Positions 38,375 to 47,366 are shown, counted from the first letter of the stretch. The stretch: DNA of 64,000 nt from Oxalobacter formigenes (GCF_002127965.1 NZ_CP018787.1:2294001-2358000); one strand, 5' to 3'. Numbers and translations are program-made. The notes: generated from the letters alone by a model not told the origin.

Positions 38375-39987
38375 ATTGGAATATGCCAAGCGTTACCTTG
38401 TGCCATTTTTTTGCTTCCCGCCCATTTCATGAGATGTTGATCATAAGAATTTAATTCTTTCCTAATACCATCTCGCCAATGTTTACCCTCATCTTCTAAA
38501 ATGTATGAACTGACAATAAGCGCCCTCCTTTCCCATGTTGTTAATGTGGAATATTGTTTTCGACAATTTGATATCCAGTAATCAGCACCCCGATTTGCCA
38601 TACTTAATATGAGATCTCTTTTTATCATCATATTGTGCTGTTCTCTTGATAATCTAACTAATACGGCTTCCGTTTCTTCTGAATTATCTATAACTAATAC
38701 TCTTATTGCAAAGGAAAGGTTCGCCGGCACTTGAGTAATATATGATCCTGAACTTATAAGATCTCTAAGAGCTTTAAATACTTCATTTTGAGTATTATTA
38801 TCTAAATCAGCCATTACAGCTCTTGTTACAATCATTACTGCAGGAAATACAGGATAAAGAATGTCTAGGCTAGCAAACATAGAAGAAACTGCTCTGTTTT
38901 TCATTTGATCGGGCAAATGTCTTACAGCCCCAATGAGTCGTCTAGTTAGACCTTCTTCAATTCTACTTTTTGTCAATTGTCTTCCCAACATCCCAACAAT
39001 GTCGAACTTATTTAACTCTTCTTTGAGGGCTTCATACTCTTCTTCCGCATTTGGCGAATAAGGATCATATCGTAATCTCAGACGAGAAAATAAACGTGCT
39101 TCCTGTTCTTCATGTGTTTCGGCTTTATTTTCTTCGGCCAATGAAGATGTTTGAAGAAATTCTCCGGAAGTAAGTATCCGTGTTTTTGTTTTTTGTAATG
39201 AAAGTCCTTCATTGACTAACAACAATTCGCTCAACCGAACTAATGACCTATACGCTTCTTCTCTTGAATTTGCAAAAATTCGATAATCATCAACAAATCT
39301 ACAATATTGTATTTGTTCGCTTAGCAACAATCGATCAATACGATTCAATAATAATTCACTCAACAATCTAGCAGCAGGTCCGCCAATCGGTAGCCCATAT
39401 GAAACGTGTTCAGCTATTCGGAAAAGTATCGAATCAATTCTTTTAATTGCATCTGCATCCACAGTTGCACGTTTCAAAGAATTTTCAAGTCGATGATGGT
39501 AGATACGAGGATAAAAATCAGAAATATCACATACTAATACATATGAATATTTTCTAGCCAAATCAATCGAACGCATCTGAAATTCATGCCACCCTATACT
39601 TGGATCAAACACAGAAGCACTCGTAAAATCAGGTTTATATCGATAGGAAAAGACTACTTCTTTATCGATGGACACTCTTGCTCGTTCAATATCATCGCCT
39701 ATCCGAAGTACAAGAGATAATAGATAAGCATTCCAAATAGGATCAATCTGTGTCCCCCATCGAAACCCCGCATATCCTACTGCAGCCAAACTCTTAACAG
39801 CAAGCAACGGAATTTTCTCAATTGCTTGATCAAATCCTGTATCAATTTCCTTAAGAATATCTATCGTACCAGACGGATCATCATAAAAAACTTGATTATC
39901 TATCGGGTAGGGAAATATATCTGTGTCGCCAAATTTAGCTATGTTTTTAACAGCTAACTCAAATGCTTGATCTTTAGTTATCTGCAT
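38371..39987 (-). CDS. Reverse transcriptase of the UG/Abi (defence-associated) type
   Basis: 538 residues. RT palm motifs are complete. Motif A is VLVCDISDFYPRIY, with D154. Motif B is GLPIGGPAARLLSEL (198-212). Motif C is CRFVDDYRIF, with D233 and D234. Motif D is LSLQKTKTRIL. No group II intron X/maturase or HNH domain follows. Instead about 260 C-terminal residues look alpha-helical, the layout of UG/Abi RTs in anti-phage DRT and abortive-infection systems. The VDD form in place of YADD and the DISDFY motif fit that group, but I cannot assign a subgroup. First coding gene of a two-gene unit with the nuclease-like protein. The ATG at 39987 has no good Shine-Dalgarno. The gene is strongly AT-rich against its surroundings, implying transfer. 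Confidence 0.85.
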   Translation of the reverse strand: MQITKDQAFELAVKNIAKFGDTDIFPYPIDNQVFYDDPSGTIDILKEIDTGFDQAIEKIPLLAVKSLAAVGYAGFRWGTQIDPIWNAYLLSLVLRIGDDIERARVSIDKEVVFSYRYKPDFTSASVFDPSIGWHEFQMRSIDLARKYSYVLVCDISDFYPRIYHHRLENSLKRATVDADAIKRIDSILFRIAEHVSYGLPIGGPAARLLSELLLNRIDRLLLSEQIQYCRFVDDYRIFANSREEAYRSLVRLSELLLVNEGLSLQKTKTRILTSGEFLQTSSLAEENKAETHEEQEARLFSRLRLRYDPYSPNAEEEYEALKEELNKFDIVGMLGRQLTKSRIEEGLTRRLIGAVRHLPDQMKNRAVSSMFASLDILYPVFPAVMIVTRAVMADLDNNTQNEVFKALRDLISSGSYITQVPANLSFAIRVLVIDNSEETEAVLVRLSREQHNMMIKRDLILSMANRGADYWISNCRKQYSTLTTWERRALIVSSYILEDEGKHWRDGIRKELNSYDQHLMKWAGSKKMAQGNAWHIPI

Positions 39988-40028
39988 ATTGATGAATTAT
40001 TAGATAGATATTATTTAGTTTCATAATA

Positions 40029-40181
40029 TTAAAAACGCTGGATACGGATCACGCTATAATTTTTAATAGTATACCAAGCGATACAATAAGTTAAGACACT
40101 TTTCAATTGATAATATTTTTCTGATTGACAACCTTCTACCGCATGTAAGATTGATAACGCTCTATCTGTATACTTTTTCAT
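40029..40181 (-). CDS. 50-residue open frame just upstream of the reverse transcriptase
   Basis: ATG at 40181 to TAA at 40029, 41 bases before the RT start on the same strand. The predicted peptide begins MKKYTDRALSILHAVEG, is rich in Tyr and Ile, and ends in a basic run (IRIQRF). It matches nothing I know. A GGATG lies too far upstream to be a good ribosome site. It may be a small accessory protein, or the stretch may instead be transcribed as a noncoding RNA, which some DRT systems carry directly upstream of the RT. Both are inference. Confidence 0.35.
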   Translation of the reverse strand: MKKYTDRALSILHAVEGCQSEKYYQLKSVLTYCIAWYTIKNYSVIRIQRF

Positions 40182-40388
40182 TTTTGAGTGTCTATACATC
40201 CTTTTCCTTAATCGTTAGTTTTATCAGGCTGATCGTTATTTCGATGCGTAGATATTCTCTTTCACAGAACTGGTTTCGCTTTTGGAGAATTTTTTAGGTT
40301 TTTGATTAGTATAGCTTTTTCCTGATTATCTGATGAGAAAGTTCCAACGAAATTTTCTTGATCATTGCCAGCAAGCTTCTTTTTGTAA
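40182..40388. other. AT-rich segment at the right edge of the island
   Basis: No full gene. On the minus strand an open run of about 45 codons without ATG (40262-40399; includes NYKKKLAGNDQENFVG) looks protein-like and stops before a second short open run, as expected of a decayed gene. The same span could carry the promoter or a noncoding RNA for the RT unit. Base composition changes to that of the surrounding genome at about 40390. Confidence 0.4.
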
Positions 40389-40607
40389 TTTATCGATTCT
40401 CACCCTGTTGAACTATCAACAATAGAATGGCTTGAGAACGATCAACAAAAGCGTCAGAAGGCGACTGAAGACCGTCTGGCGCAGCATAAATCTTCTATAG
40501 TTTGGCAAACGCCGGAAGAGCCCAATCTCATCATACATCCGGCGTTTGACACGAATCCGTTGCATACGGACGGCTTTATCAACCAAACCTCGCAGGAGAT
40601 TTTATGA
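40389..40607 (+). pseudogene. 3' remnant of an unidentified gene, 5' end lost at the island edge
   Basis: An open frame of 72 codons runs from a stop at 40386 to TGA at 40605-40607, with no ATG or GTG in frame. The peptide is protein-like and hydrophilic (for example WLENDQQKRQKATEDRLAQ and TPEEPNLIIHPAFDTNPLH) and has the composition of the surrounding genome, not of the island. Its stop overlaps the psiF start as ATGA, so the two were probably once translationally coupled. I do not recognise the family. The simplest reading is that insertion or deletion at about 40385 removed the front of the gene. Confidence 0.55.
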
Positions 40608-40906
40608 AAAAGTTGCTTGTTGCCGTTTTTGTCTCTTTATTCGCGATGGGTGCCTATGCCCAGACAACGAGTGCCGACAGCTGTGAAGCCAGAGCGGTCA
40701 GCAAGGATGGCAAACCATTGTATGGCGCTGCCAAAGCGGCATCGATCAAGAAGTGTGAACAGGAAAAACGCTCTGCCACCAGCTGTGAAGCGCTGGCTGT
40801 CAGCAAGGACGGCAAGCCGCTCTACGGTGCAGCAAAGGCATCTTCCATCAAGAAATGCGAACAGGAAAGAGCCGGAGTTACCGGCAAGAAAACCGGAAAG
40901 AAATAA
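40604..40906 (+). CDS. psiF: PsiF-repeat periplasmic protein
   Basis: 100 residues: a Sec signal (MKKLLVAVFVSLFAMGAYAQ) followed by two near-identical PsiF repeats, each with a SCEA cysteine, AVSKDGKPLYGAAKA and SIKKCEQE. Each repeat thus has two cysteines, likely one disulfide. PsiF is induced by phosphate starvation in E. coli; its function is unknown. AGGAG stands seven bases before the ATG. The start overlaps the stop of a truncated upstream frame. A terminator follows closely. The symbol is by family. Confidence 0.85.
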   Translation: MKKLLVAVFVSLFAMGAYAQTTSADSCEARAVSKDGKPLYGAAKAASIKKCEQEKRSATSCEALAVSKDGKPLYGAAKASSIKKCEQERAGVTGKKTGKK

Positions 40907-40923
40907 TACGCCTATAGCGACTG

Positions 40924-40950
40924 AAGGACGGGTCTCGCCCGTCCTTTTTT
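40924..40950 (+). terminator. Intrinsic terminator after psiF
   Basis: GGACGGG-TCTCG-CCCGTCC perfect stem followed by six T residues, 18 bases after the psiF stop. Confidence 0.92.
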
Positions 40951-41168
40951 ATTGTGTATCAGAAACATGCACTTTCAAAACTGCGCAAAGGGAACCTATT
41001 GACACCATTGCAACTGTTTTAATGGATATGTTTGTTTTTTCATCAATCTTGTCTGATATCGTCCGGCAAGGTCTTCAATGTGATTTAATATTCTTCATTT
41101 GGGAATGCGAAAAACCCGGCTGCATGAATCCGGCCGTTCTCTGACTGACTTTATCTGAAAGAATTTTA

Positions 41169-42554
41169 ATGATCGCCGTCATGTCCTTTTGCGCCATCAG
41201 TGTGCTTCTCGTATTGGGAATCGTCGTCCGGTCGAGCTTTTCCATTTTCCAGCGTTTGTTCATCCCTTCTTCCGTCATTGGCGGCTTTATCGGTCTGATC
41301 GTCATCCAAACGCTTGGGCAGTTCATGTCCGCGGACTGGTTTGTCGCTTTCGGACAACTGCCGGGTTTCCTGATCAATATCGTCTTTGCCGGGCTTTTCC
41401 TTGGAGCGGCGGCGACTCCGCTGAAAAAAATATGGGGACTGGCCGCGCCGCAGTTCTGTTTCGGACAGATCAATGCATGGGGTCAATACGTCATCGGCCT
41501 TGGACTGGTTTTTGTCTTTCTGGGGCCTGTTTTCGGGGTTCCGGACGTTTTCGGCAATTTGCTTGAAATCGGTTTTCAGGGAGGACACGGGACGGTGGGC
41601 GGAATGGCGCACACTTTTGACAAGCTGGGCTGGCCCGCAGGCGCCGATCTGGGTTATACGGTCGCCACCTGCGGGATTGTATTCGGGATTGTCATCGGCA
41701 TGGTGCTGATCAATATCGCCGTGCGCAAAGGATACGTTTCAGGCATCAGAACGTTCGACGACAAGGAAAAGCTCGAAAGAGTGGGCGTTTACCCACGCGG
41801 GAAGCAGCCTGCGGCGGGGCTTCAGACGGTCCAGTCGAATTCGCTGGACTCGCTTGCCCTGCATATTTCGCTGGTCGGGATCGCCGTTCTCATCGGTTAC
41901 GGCATCAAGGAATTGCTGGTACTGGGCGAGACCTTCACGCCTGTTTCGATTCAGGAAATGGGGATTATGGAAAGCCTCCCGCTTTTCCCGCTCTGCATGA
42001 TCGGTGGCGTCCTGCTCCAGATTTTCCTGCGTAAAACGCGCCTCGATTACATTGCCGACCATGGACAGATGCAACGCATTTGCGGGGCATCGCTGGATTT
42101 TCTGGTCGTTGCGGCGATTGCCTCGATCCGGATCGAGTTCGTCGTCGCCTACTGGATGCCTTTGTCCATTCTTGTGGCAGTCGGGGCGATATGGAATATC
42201 TTTACGGTTATGTATATCGGGCCACGCATTTTCAAAGAGGCATGGTTCGAGCGCTCCATTGCGGAATTCGGTCAGGCAATGGGTGTCACGGCTACCGGAC
42301 TGATGCTCTTGCGCACGGTCGACCCGGATCACAAGACCGTTGCAACGGAAGCCTTCGGATACAAGCAGCTGTTGCATGAACCGGTCATGGGTGGTGGTCT
42401 GTGGACGTCGCTCGCCGTGCCGCTTGTCATGCTTGGCAGTGGACTGGTCGTCTGGTTCTTTTGTCTTGCCGTACTGGTCGTTGCCGTGATTTGCTGGCTG
42501 GTCTTTTTCAGGACGAGCCAGACTGCCATTTCCACCAAGGGCATTCAAAAATAG
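41169..42554 (+). CDS. gltS: Sodium/glutamate symporter (GltS, ESS family)
   Basis: Inner-membrane Na+-coupled glutamate uptake. 461 residues with about ten to twelve hydrophobic segments in two inverted halves. Family landmarks are RLFIPSSVIGGFIGLI near the N-terminus and GGHGTVGGMAHTFDKLGW in the first half. The second half holds the corresponding GQAMGVTATGLMLLRTVDP. It is longer than E. coli GltS (about 400), with extra residues in the central loop and C-terminus. Upstream 260 bases hold a TTGACA without a good -10. Substrate specificity is inferred from the family. Confidence 0.88.
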   Translation: MIAVMSFCAISVLLVLGIVVRSSFSIFQRLFIPSSVIGGFIGLIVIQTLGQFMSADWFVAFGQLPGFLINIVFAGLFLGAAATPLKKIWGLAAPQFCFGQINAWGQYVIGLGLVFVFLGPVFGVPDVFGNLLEIGFQGGHGTVGGMAHTFDKLGWPAGADLGYTVATCGIVFGIVIGMVLINIAVRKGYVSGIRTFDDKEKLERVGVYPRGKQPAAGLQTVQSNSLDSLALHISLVGIAVLIGYGIKELLVLGETFTPVSIQEMGIMESLPLFPLCMIGGVLLQIFLRKTRLDYIADHGQMQRICGASLDFLVVAAIASIRIEFVVAYWMPLSILVAVGAIWNIFTVMYIGPRIFKEAWFERSIAEFGQAMGVTATGLMLLRTVDPDHKTVATEAFGYKQLLHEPVMGGGLWTSLAVPLVMLGSGLVVWFFCLAVLVVAVICWLVFFRTSQTAISTKGIQK

Positions 42555-42730
42555 AGTTTTTCATCCTTTGCAAGAATCCTTTATCCTCTCTATCAACGAT
42601 TGCCTGCAACGCTTTTCCTTCAACAGGATCAAGTCCATTTTCATAGCCGGCAAAACTGCGTAAAATGACGCACACTTTGCAGCGGTATTTTCCGTAAAGC
42701 CTTTTTATCCTTTTTGATCGTTTCAAGCTT

Positions 42731-43459
42731 ATGTCAGACCAACCCGTTTCCCACAAATCCGGCAAACCCATGTTTTTCAATCCTGAAGTCCGCCGTATCA
42801 GGAGTTTTGTCACACGTGCCGGACGGCTGTCGACCGGTCAGGAAAAAGCGATCAACGAATACGGCGACACGTTCTGCATCCCTTACGAAAAACGGACGCT
42901 GGACTACTCTCAGGAATTCAAACGGGAAGCGAAAACGATTTTCGAGATCGGTTTCGGAATGGGAGAAACGACGGCGACGATTGCCGAAAGCAAGCCTGAA
43001 CTGAATTTCATCGGTGTGGAAGTACACACTCCGGGCGTAGGCAGCCTGCTGAAACTGGTCGGTGAAAAGAACCTGACGAATGTACGGATCATCCAGCACG
43101 ACGCTGTCGAGGTTCTGGAAGACATGATTGCGGAAAATTCACTTGACGGGGTTCACGTCTTTTTCCCTGATCCCTGGCACAAGGCCCGGCATAACAAGCG
43201 CCGCCTGATCCAGCCGGATTTCGTGAAGTTCCTTTGCACCCGCATCAGGGCTGGGGGGTACCTTCACTGCGCAACAGACTGGCAGGAATATGCCCAGCAG
43301 ATGCTGGAAGTGCTTACTGGTGAGCAAGCACTTATTAACACGGCAACGGATTACGCAGAAAGGCCCGATTACCGCCCCGTTACCAAATTCGAAAAAAGGG
43401 GACTGCGGCTTGGACACGGCGTCTGGGACCTTGTTTTCCAAAAGCGTCAGCCGGAATAA
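42731..43459 (+). CDS. trmB: tRNA (guanine-N7-)-methyltransferase
   Basis: Makes m7G46 in tRNA using S-adenosylmethionine. 242 residues. SAM-binding motif [16 protein letters not shown], then [23 protein letters not shown], and [19 protein letters not shown], the TrmB signature. The N-terminal about 40 residues (ending [20 protein letters not shown]) are typical of proteobacterial TrmB. A bidirectional terminator separates it from the convergent oxidoreductase gene. Confidence 0.96.
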   Translation: MSDQPVSHKSGKPMFFNPEVRRIRSFVTRAGRLSTGQEKAINEYGDTFCIPYEKRTLDYSQEFKREAKTIFEIGFGMGETTATIAESKPELNFIGVEVHTPGVGSLLKLVGEKNLTNVRIIQHDAVEVLEDMIAENSLDGVHVFFPDPWHKARHNKRRLIQPDFVKFLCTRIRAGGYLHCATDWQEYAQQMLEVLTGEQALINTATDYAERPDYRPVTKFEKRGLRLGHGVWDLVFQKRQPE

Positions 43460-43460
43460 C

Positions 43461-43494
43461 AAAAAAGCCTGAATGTGCAATTCAGGCTTTTTTA
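43461..43494. terminator. Bidirectional terminator between trmB and the quinone oxidoreductase gene
   Basis: AAGCCTGAAT-GTGC-AATTCAGGCTT perfect stem with flanking A and T runs. Confidence 0.92.
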
Positions 43495-43507
43495 CAGGCG
43501 CAACCGA

Positions 43508-44488
43508 TCAGATGACTTGCAGGACGATTTTCCCGAAGTGGGTATTCGACTGCATCAGTTTCTGTGCCAGCATCGCGTCAGCCAGCGGGAACACCTTGTA
43601 AATGACCGGCTTGATCTTGCCTTCGTCGATCAGCGGCCAGATGTGTTTCTGCAGGTTTCTCGCTATTTCCGCCTTGAATTCATTCGAGCGCGGACGCAGG
43701 GTCGAACCGGTTACCATCAATTGTCTGTGAACGATCTGCGCCAGATCGACGGTACCCAGACGACCGCCCAGATACGCGATCAGAACCAGCCTGCCCTCGT
43801 CGGCCAGACAATCGATTTCCTTGTCCAGCACGGCCGCACCGATAATGTCCAGAATGACATCGACACCGTTGCCGTTCGTCGCGGCCCTGATGTATTCGGC
43901 AAAGTTTTCCGTCGTGGAGTTGATGCAGCGTTCCGCACCGATCTTTTCACAGGCACGGCACTTGTCTTCCGTTCTGGCCGTCGCGAATACACGGTGTCCC
44001 ATCGCTTTCGCCATCTGGATGGCGGTGACGCCGATACCGGATGCACCCGCCTGTACCAGCAGGGTTTCATCGCCTTTCAGCTTGCCCATATCGAAGACGT
44101 TGCTCCACACAGTGAATGTGGTTTCCGGCAGGGAAGCGGCTTCGACAGCAGTCAGACCTTTTGGAATCGGAAGACACAAGTCAACCGGTGCAATGCAGTA
44201 TTCGGCATAGCCACCGCCCTGAACGAGCGCACAAACCATATCCCCGATCCTGAACTGGCTGCCGGAAACATCCCCTCCGATGATTTCACCGGCGATTTCC
44301 AGCCCCGGAATGTCCGGTGCGCCTTTCGGGACGACATAACGGCCGATCCGTTGCAACACGTCAGGCCGGTTGATACCGGCAGCGTGTACCTTGACCAGCA
44401 CTTCTCCCTTTTGGGGCACCGGAATTTCCCTGTCAGTCATTTGCAGATAACCGGCAGAGCCCTTGTTGATGATCTCAATCGCTTTCAT
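43508..44488 (-). CDS. NAD(P)H quinone oxidoreductase, PIG3/QOR family
   Basis: Zinc-free MDR-superfamily reductase, 326 residues. GroES-like N-terminal domain (GEVLVKVHAAGINRPDVLQR), then Rossmann fold with VQAGASGIGVTAIQMAKAMG for NADPH binding. DILDIIGAAVLDKEID and the closing IKPVIYKVFPLADAMLAQKLMQS are typical of the PIG3 branch. Cofactor preference and substrate quinone are not readable from the sequence. Lies downstream of pnp on the same strand but beyond a strong terminator, so it is probably independent. Confidence 0.88.
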   Translation of the reverse strand: MKAIEIINKGSAGYLQMTDREIPVPQKGEVLVKVHAAGINRPDVLQRIGRYVVPKGAPDIPGLEIAGEIIGGDVSGSQFRIGDMVCALVQGGGYAEYCIAPVDLCLPIPKGLTAVEAASLPETTFTVWSNVFDMGKLKGDETLLVQAGASGIGVTAIQMAKAMGHRVFATARTEDKCRACEKIGAERCINSTTENFAEYIRAATNGNGVDVILDIIGAAVLDKEIDCLADEGRLVLIAYLGGRLGTVDLAQIVHRQLMVTGSTLRPRSNEFKAEIARNLQKHIWPLIDEGKIKPVIYKVFPLADAMLAQKLMQSNTHFGKIVLQVI

Positions 44489-44525
44489 ACGTCAATTCCC
44501 CCTGAGAAATGGGTTTAAAAGGGAA

Positions 44526-44618
44526 CTATTCTGGAATTCCCGGCATGATGTGGTACACCCTGCCTTCATCGCCAACATGATAAGGTCGGCTTTCCAATAC
44601 AGGTTCTTTTAATATCAT
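44526..44618 (-). CDS. Possible 30-residue small open frame upstream of the oxidoreductase
   Basis: ATG 44618 to TAG 44526, 37 bases before the oxidoreductase start. The peptide begins MILKEPVLESRPYHVGDEG and ends IMPGIPE; it has protein-like composition but no recognised family and no clear ribosome site. It could be a small protein, a leader peptide or chance. Confidence 0.22.
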   Translation of the reverse strand: MILKEPVLESRPYHVGDEGRVYHIMPGIPE

Positions 44619-44667
44619 ACAAACGTCAAATAAGCCGGTTTTTTTATCCGGATTCGGCGCTTCAAAC

Positions 44668-44704
44668 AAAAATCCTCCCGGACAAATGCCCAGGAGGATT
44701 TTTT
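44668..44704 (-). terminator. Intrinsic terminator after pnp
   Basis: AAATCCTCC and GGAGGATTT pair across a 14-base loop with T runs on both sides; it ends pnp on the minus strand. Confidence 0.85.
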
Positions 44705-44747
44705 ATCAGCATTTCCTACCTGCCTTGCGACAGGTTCCGGAAAACGC

Positions 44748-46889
44748 TTATTCTGCTGCTTCAGGAGCTGGTGCTGGAGCAGGATTTTCTTCAGCGGCAG
44801 CGGCCTTCATCGACAATTTGATACGACCGCGATCGTCCGTTTCAAGAACCTTGACGCGAACGGCCTGTCCTTCTTCCAGATAATCGGTGACGGCATTGAC
44901 TCGTTCACTGGCGATCTGGCTGATATGCAGCAGGCCATCCTTGCCTGGCAATATCTGAACAATAGCGCCGAAATCAAGTAATTTCAAGACTGTGCCTTCA
45001 TAGATCTTGCCAACTTCAACAGAAGCGGTCAGTTCTTCGATACGGCGTTTGGCTTCCTGACCGGCAGCGGCATCAACCGATGCAATGGTAACGACGCCGT
45101 CGTCGGTGATGTCGATCTGTGCCCCGGTTTCTTCGGTCAGGCCACGGATAACGGCACCGCCCTTGCCGATAACGTCACGGATTTTTTCAGGATTGATACG
45201 GATGGTGATCAGGCGTGGCGCGAAGTCCGACAGTTCGGTCTTGAACTGCGGCATGGCTTCCTGCATCTTGGAAAGGATGTGCATGCGGCCTTCCCTGGCC
45301 TGAGCCAGTGCAACCTGCATGATTTCCTTGGTAATGCCCTGAATCTTGATATCCATCTGCAAGGCGTTCACGCCATTTGCGGTACCGGCTACCTTGAAGT
45401 CCATGTCGCCCAGATGATCTTCATCACCCAGAATATCGGTCAAAACGGCAAACTTGTTGCCTTCCTTGATCAGACCCATGGCAATACCGGCAACGTGGTT
45501 CTTGACAGGAACACCGGCATCCATCAATGCAAGGCTGCCACCGCAAACCGAAGCCATCGAGGAAGAACCGTTGGATTCCATGATTTCGGAAACCAGACGG
45601 ATGGAATAGCTGAATTCTTCCTGAGAAGGCAGGCAGGCGATCAGGGCACGTTTTGCCAGACGGCCGTGGCCGATTTCACGACGTTTCGGGGTACCGACAC
45701 GACCGGTTTCACCGGTTGCAAACGGAGGCATATTGTAATGCATCATGAATGCATCGCTGTATTCACCCATCAGGGCGTCGATTTTCTGGTTGTCGCGGGA
45801 GGTGCCCAGTGTTGCAACGACCAGAGCCTGTGTTTCGCCACGGGTAAACAGGGCGGAACCGTGCGTTCTGGGCAATACACCGGTACGGATCGTGATCGGA
45901 CGGACGGTACGGGTGTCGCGACCGTCGATACGGGGTTCACCGTCCAGAATCTGGGAACGGACGATTTTCGCTTCCAGATCGAACATGATATTGCCGACTT
46001 CGACGGAATCCGGTGCGCTTACACCTTTGTCTTGGGCTTCGGCTGCCAGCGTCTTGCTGACGTTATCGTAAATATGGCGCAGCTCAGTCGAACGGGCCTG
46101 TTTCTGGCGAATCTGGTATGCCTTGCGCAATTCAGGTTCTGCAATACGGGTAACGGCTGCGATCAGTTCTTCGTTTTTGGCAGGAGGCGCCCATTCGACT
46201 TCAGGTTTGCCACCGTCGCGAACGAGTTCGTCGATGGCGTCGATGACGACTTTCATCTGTTCATGGCCGAAAACGACCGCGCCCAGCATGATGTCTTCAG
46301 GCAATTCTTCCGCTTCGGATTCCACCATCAGCACAGCCTGTTCCGTACCGGCAACGACCAGATCCATTTTGGACAATGGCAATTGCGAAGCGGTTGGGTT
46401 CAAAACATACTGGCCATCGATATAACCGACACGGGCGGCGCCAAGCGGTCCGTTGAAAGGAATACCGGAAACGCACAGTGCAGCGGAAGCGGCGATCATG
46501 GATGGGATGTCAGGATCGACTTCAGGGTTGACGGACAGGACATGAATGATGACCTGAACTTCATTGAAATAACCTTCCGGGAACAGCGGACGGATAGGAC
46601 GGTCGATCAGGCGGGACGTTAAGGTTTCCTTTTCGGAAGGACGGCCTTCGCGTTTGAAGAAGCTGCCCGGGATACGACCGGCAGCATAGCTTTTTTCAAT
46701 GTAATCGACTGTCAGCGGGAAAAAATCCTGACCGGGTTTGACATCGTCTTTTGCGACGACGGTTGCCAGCACGACGGTATCGTCCACCGATACCATCACT
46801 GCGCCGCTGGCCTGGCGCGCAATCTCACCTGTTTCCATGGTCACGGTTTGTTGACCATACTGGAAGGTCTTGCTTACTTTATTAAACAT
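44748..46889 (-). CDS. pnp: Polynucleotide phosphorylase
   Basis: Phosphorolytic 3'-5' exoribonuclease and degradosome partner. 713 residues: two RNase PH domains separated by a helical domain, then KH (about 555-615, with [20 protein letters not shown]) and S1 (about 620-690, [20 protein letters not shown]). The tail is Ala/Glu/Pro rich. Standard rpsO-pnp order, with a hairpin between the two. Confidence 0.98.
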   Translation of the reverse strand: MFNKVSKTFQYGQQTVTMETGEIARQASGAVMVSVDDTVVLATVVAKDDVKPGQDFFPLTVDYIEKSYAAGRIPGSFFKREGRPSEKETLTSRLIDRPIRPLFPEGYFNEVQVIIHVLSVNPEVDPDIPSMIAASAALCVSGIPFNGPLGAARVGYIDGQYVLNPTASQLPLSKMDLVVAGTEQAVLMVESEAEELPEDIMLGAVVFGHEQMKVVIDAIDELVRDGGKPEVEWAPPAKNEELIAAVTRIAEPELRKAYQIRQKQARSTELRHIYDNVSKTLAAEAQDKGVSAPDSVEVGNIMFDLEAKIVRSQILDGEPRIDGRDTRTVRPITIRTGVLPRTHGSALFTRGETQALVVATLGTSRDNQKIDALMGEYSDAFMMHYNMPPFATGETGRVGTPKRREIGHGRLAKRALIACLPSQEEFSYSIRLVSEIMESNGSSSMASVCGGSLALMDAGVPVKNHVAGIAMGLIKEGNKFAVLTDILGDEDHLGDMDFKVAGTANGVNALQMDIKIQGITKEIMQVALAQAREGRMHILSKMQEAMPQFKTELSDFAPRLITIRINPEKIRDVIGKGGAVIRGLTEETGAQIDITDDGVVTIASVDAAAGQEAKRRIEELTASVEVGKIYEGTVLKLLDFGAIVQILPGKDGLLHISQIASERVNAVTDYLEEGQAVRVKVLETDDRGRIKLSMKAAAAEENPAPAPAPEAAE

Positions 46890-47033
46890 GTAATTCCTTT
46901 CAATTTTGCCGACAGGTTTTCAGGCGCTGTCGTTCGCCTCATTTCAAACAATTAATACCTGTTCACTACGTTTAACACTTGTTGCCTGATCCCTGACGCC
47001 TTGCGGCCAGACATTCAGACCGGAAGACCATAA

Positions 47034-47069
47034 CGAAATGCCCGCGACAGACACTGGCGCAGGCATTTC
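47034..47069 (-). other. Hairpin in the rpsO-pnp gap, candidate RNase III or attenuation site
   Basis: GAAATGCC and GGCATTTC pair at the ends of a 36-base segment, with extra CGC/GCG pairing inside. No T run follows on the minus strand. E. coli has an RNase III processing stem and a terminator in this same gap, so a similar role is inferred. Confidence 0.5.
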
Positions 47070-47096
47070 ATAAAGATTTCAAGACTCGCAATGCGA

Positions 47097-47366
47097 TTAT
47101 TTTCTCAATCCGAGTTTTGCGATCAGGTCACGATAGCGGTTGATATCCGATTTACGCAGATAAGCCAGCAGATCTTTACGACGGTTAACCATCTTGATCA
47201 AACCACGACGGGAATGATGATCCTTGCTGTGAACCTTGAAGTGATCATTCAGATCGTTGATACGTGCTGTCAACAGTGCAACCTGAACTTCCGGAGATCC
47301 TGTGTCGTTTTGACCGCGTGCATTCGCAGATACAATCGCAGCCTTGTCTTCTTTAAGCAATGCCAT
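47097..47366 (-). CDS. rpsO: 30S ribosomal protein S15
   Basis: 89 residues from [12 protein letters not shown], the expected length. Start ATG 47366 has AAGGA nine bases before it; an earlier start six codons up would add residues not found in S15. Conserved segments: [30 protein letters not shown]-like core ([13 protein letters not shown]), [11 protein letters not shown]. Binds the 16S rRNA central domain. Upstream of pnp on the same strand. Confidence 0.98.
   Translation of the reverse strand: MALLKEDKAAIVSANARGQNDTGSPEVQVALLTARINDLNDHFKVHSKDHHSRRGLIKMVNRRKDLLAYLRKSDINRYRDLIAKLGLRK

Noticed and set aside
38371-39987. Group II intron or retron interpretation of the RT
   Set aside because: No maturase or HNH domain, no intron domain V/VI-like sequence seen, and no retron-type msr/msd inverted repeats recognised; the long helical C-terminus fits UG/Abi RTs better.
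40604-40906. PsiF tandem repeat as a recent DNA repeat or CRISPR-like unit
   Set aside because: The two units are coding domain repeats of the PsiF family, not spacers or mobile repeats.
42508-42813. 101-codon minus-strand frame between gltS and trmB
   Set aside because: It runs into both flanking genes, has no ribosome site, and its ends lie antisense to gltS and trmB codons.
45279-46622. 447-codon open frame antisense to pnp
   Set aside because: Mirror of the pnp coding frame; the translation has no family resemblance.
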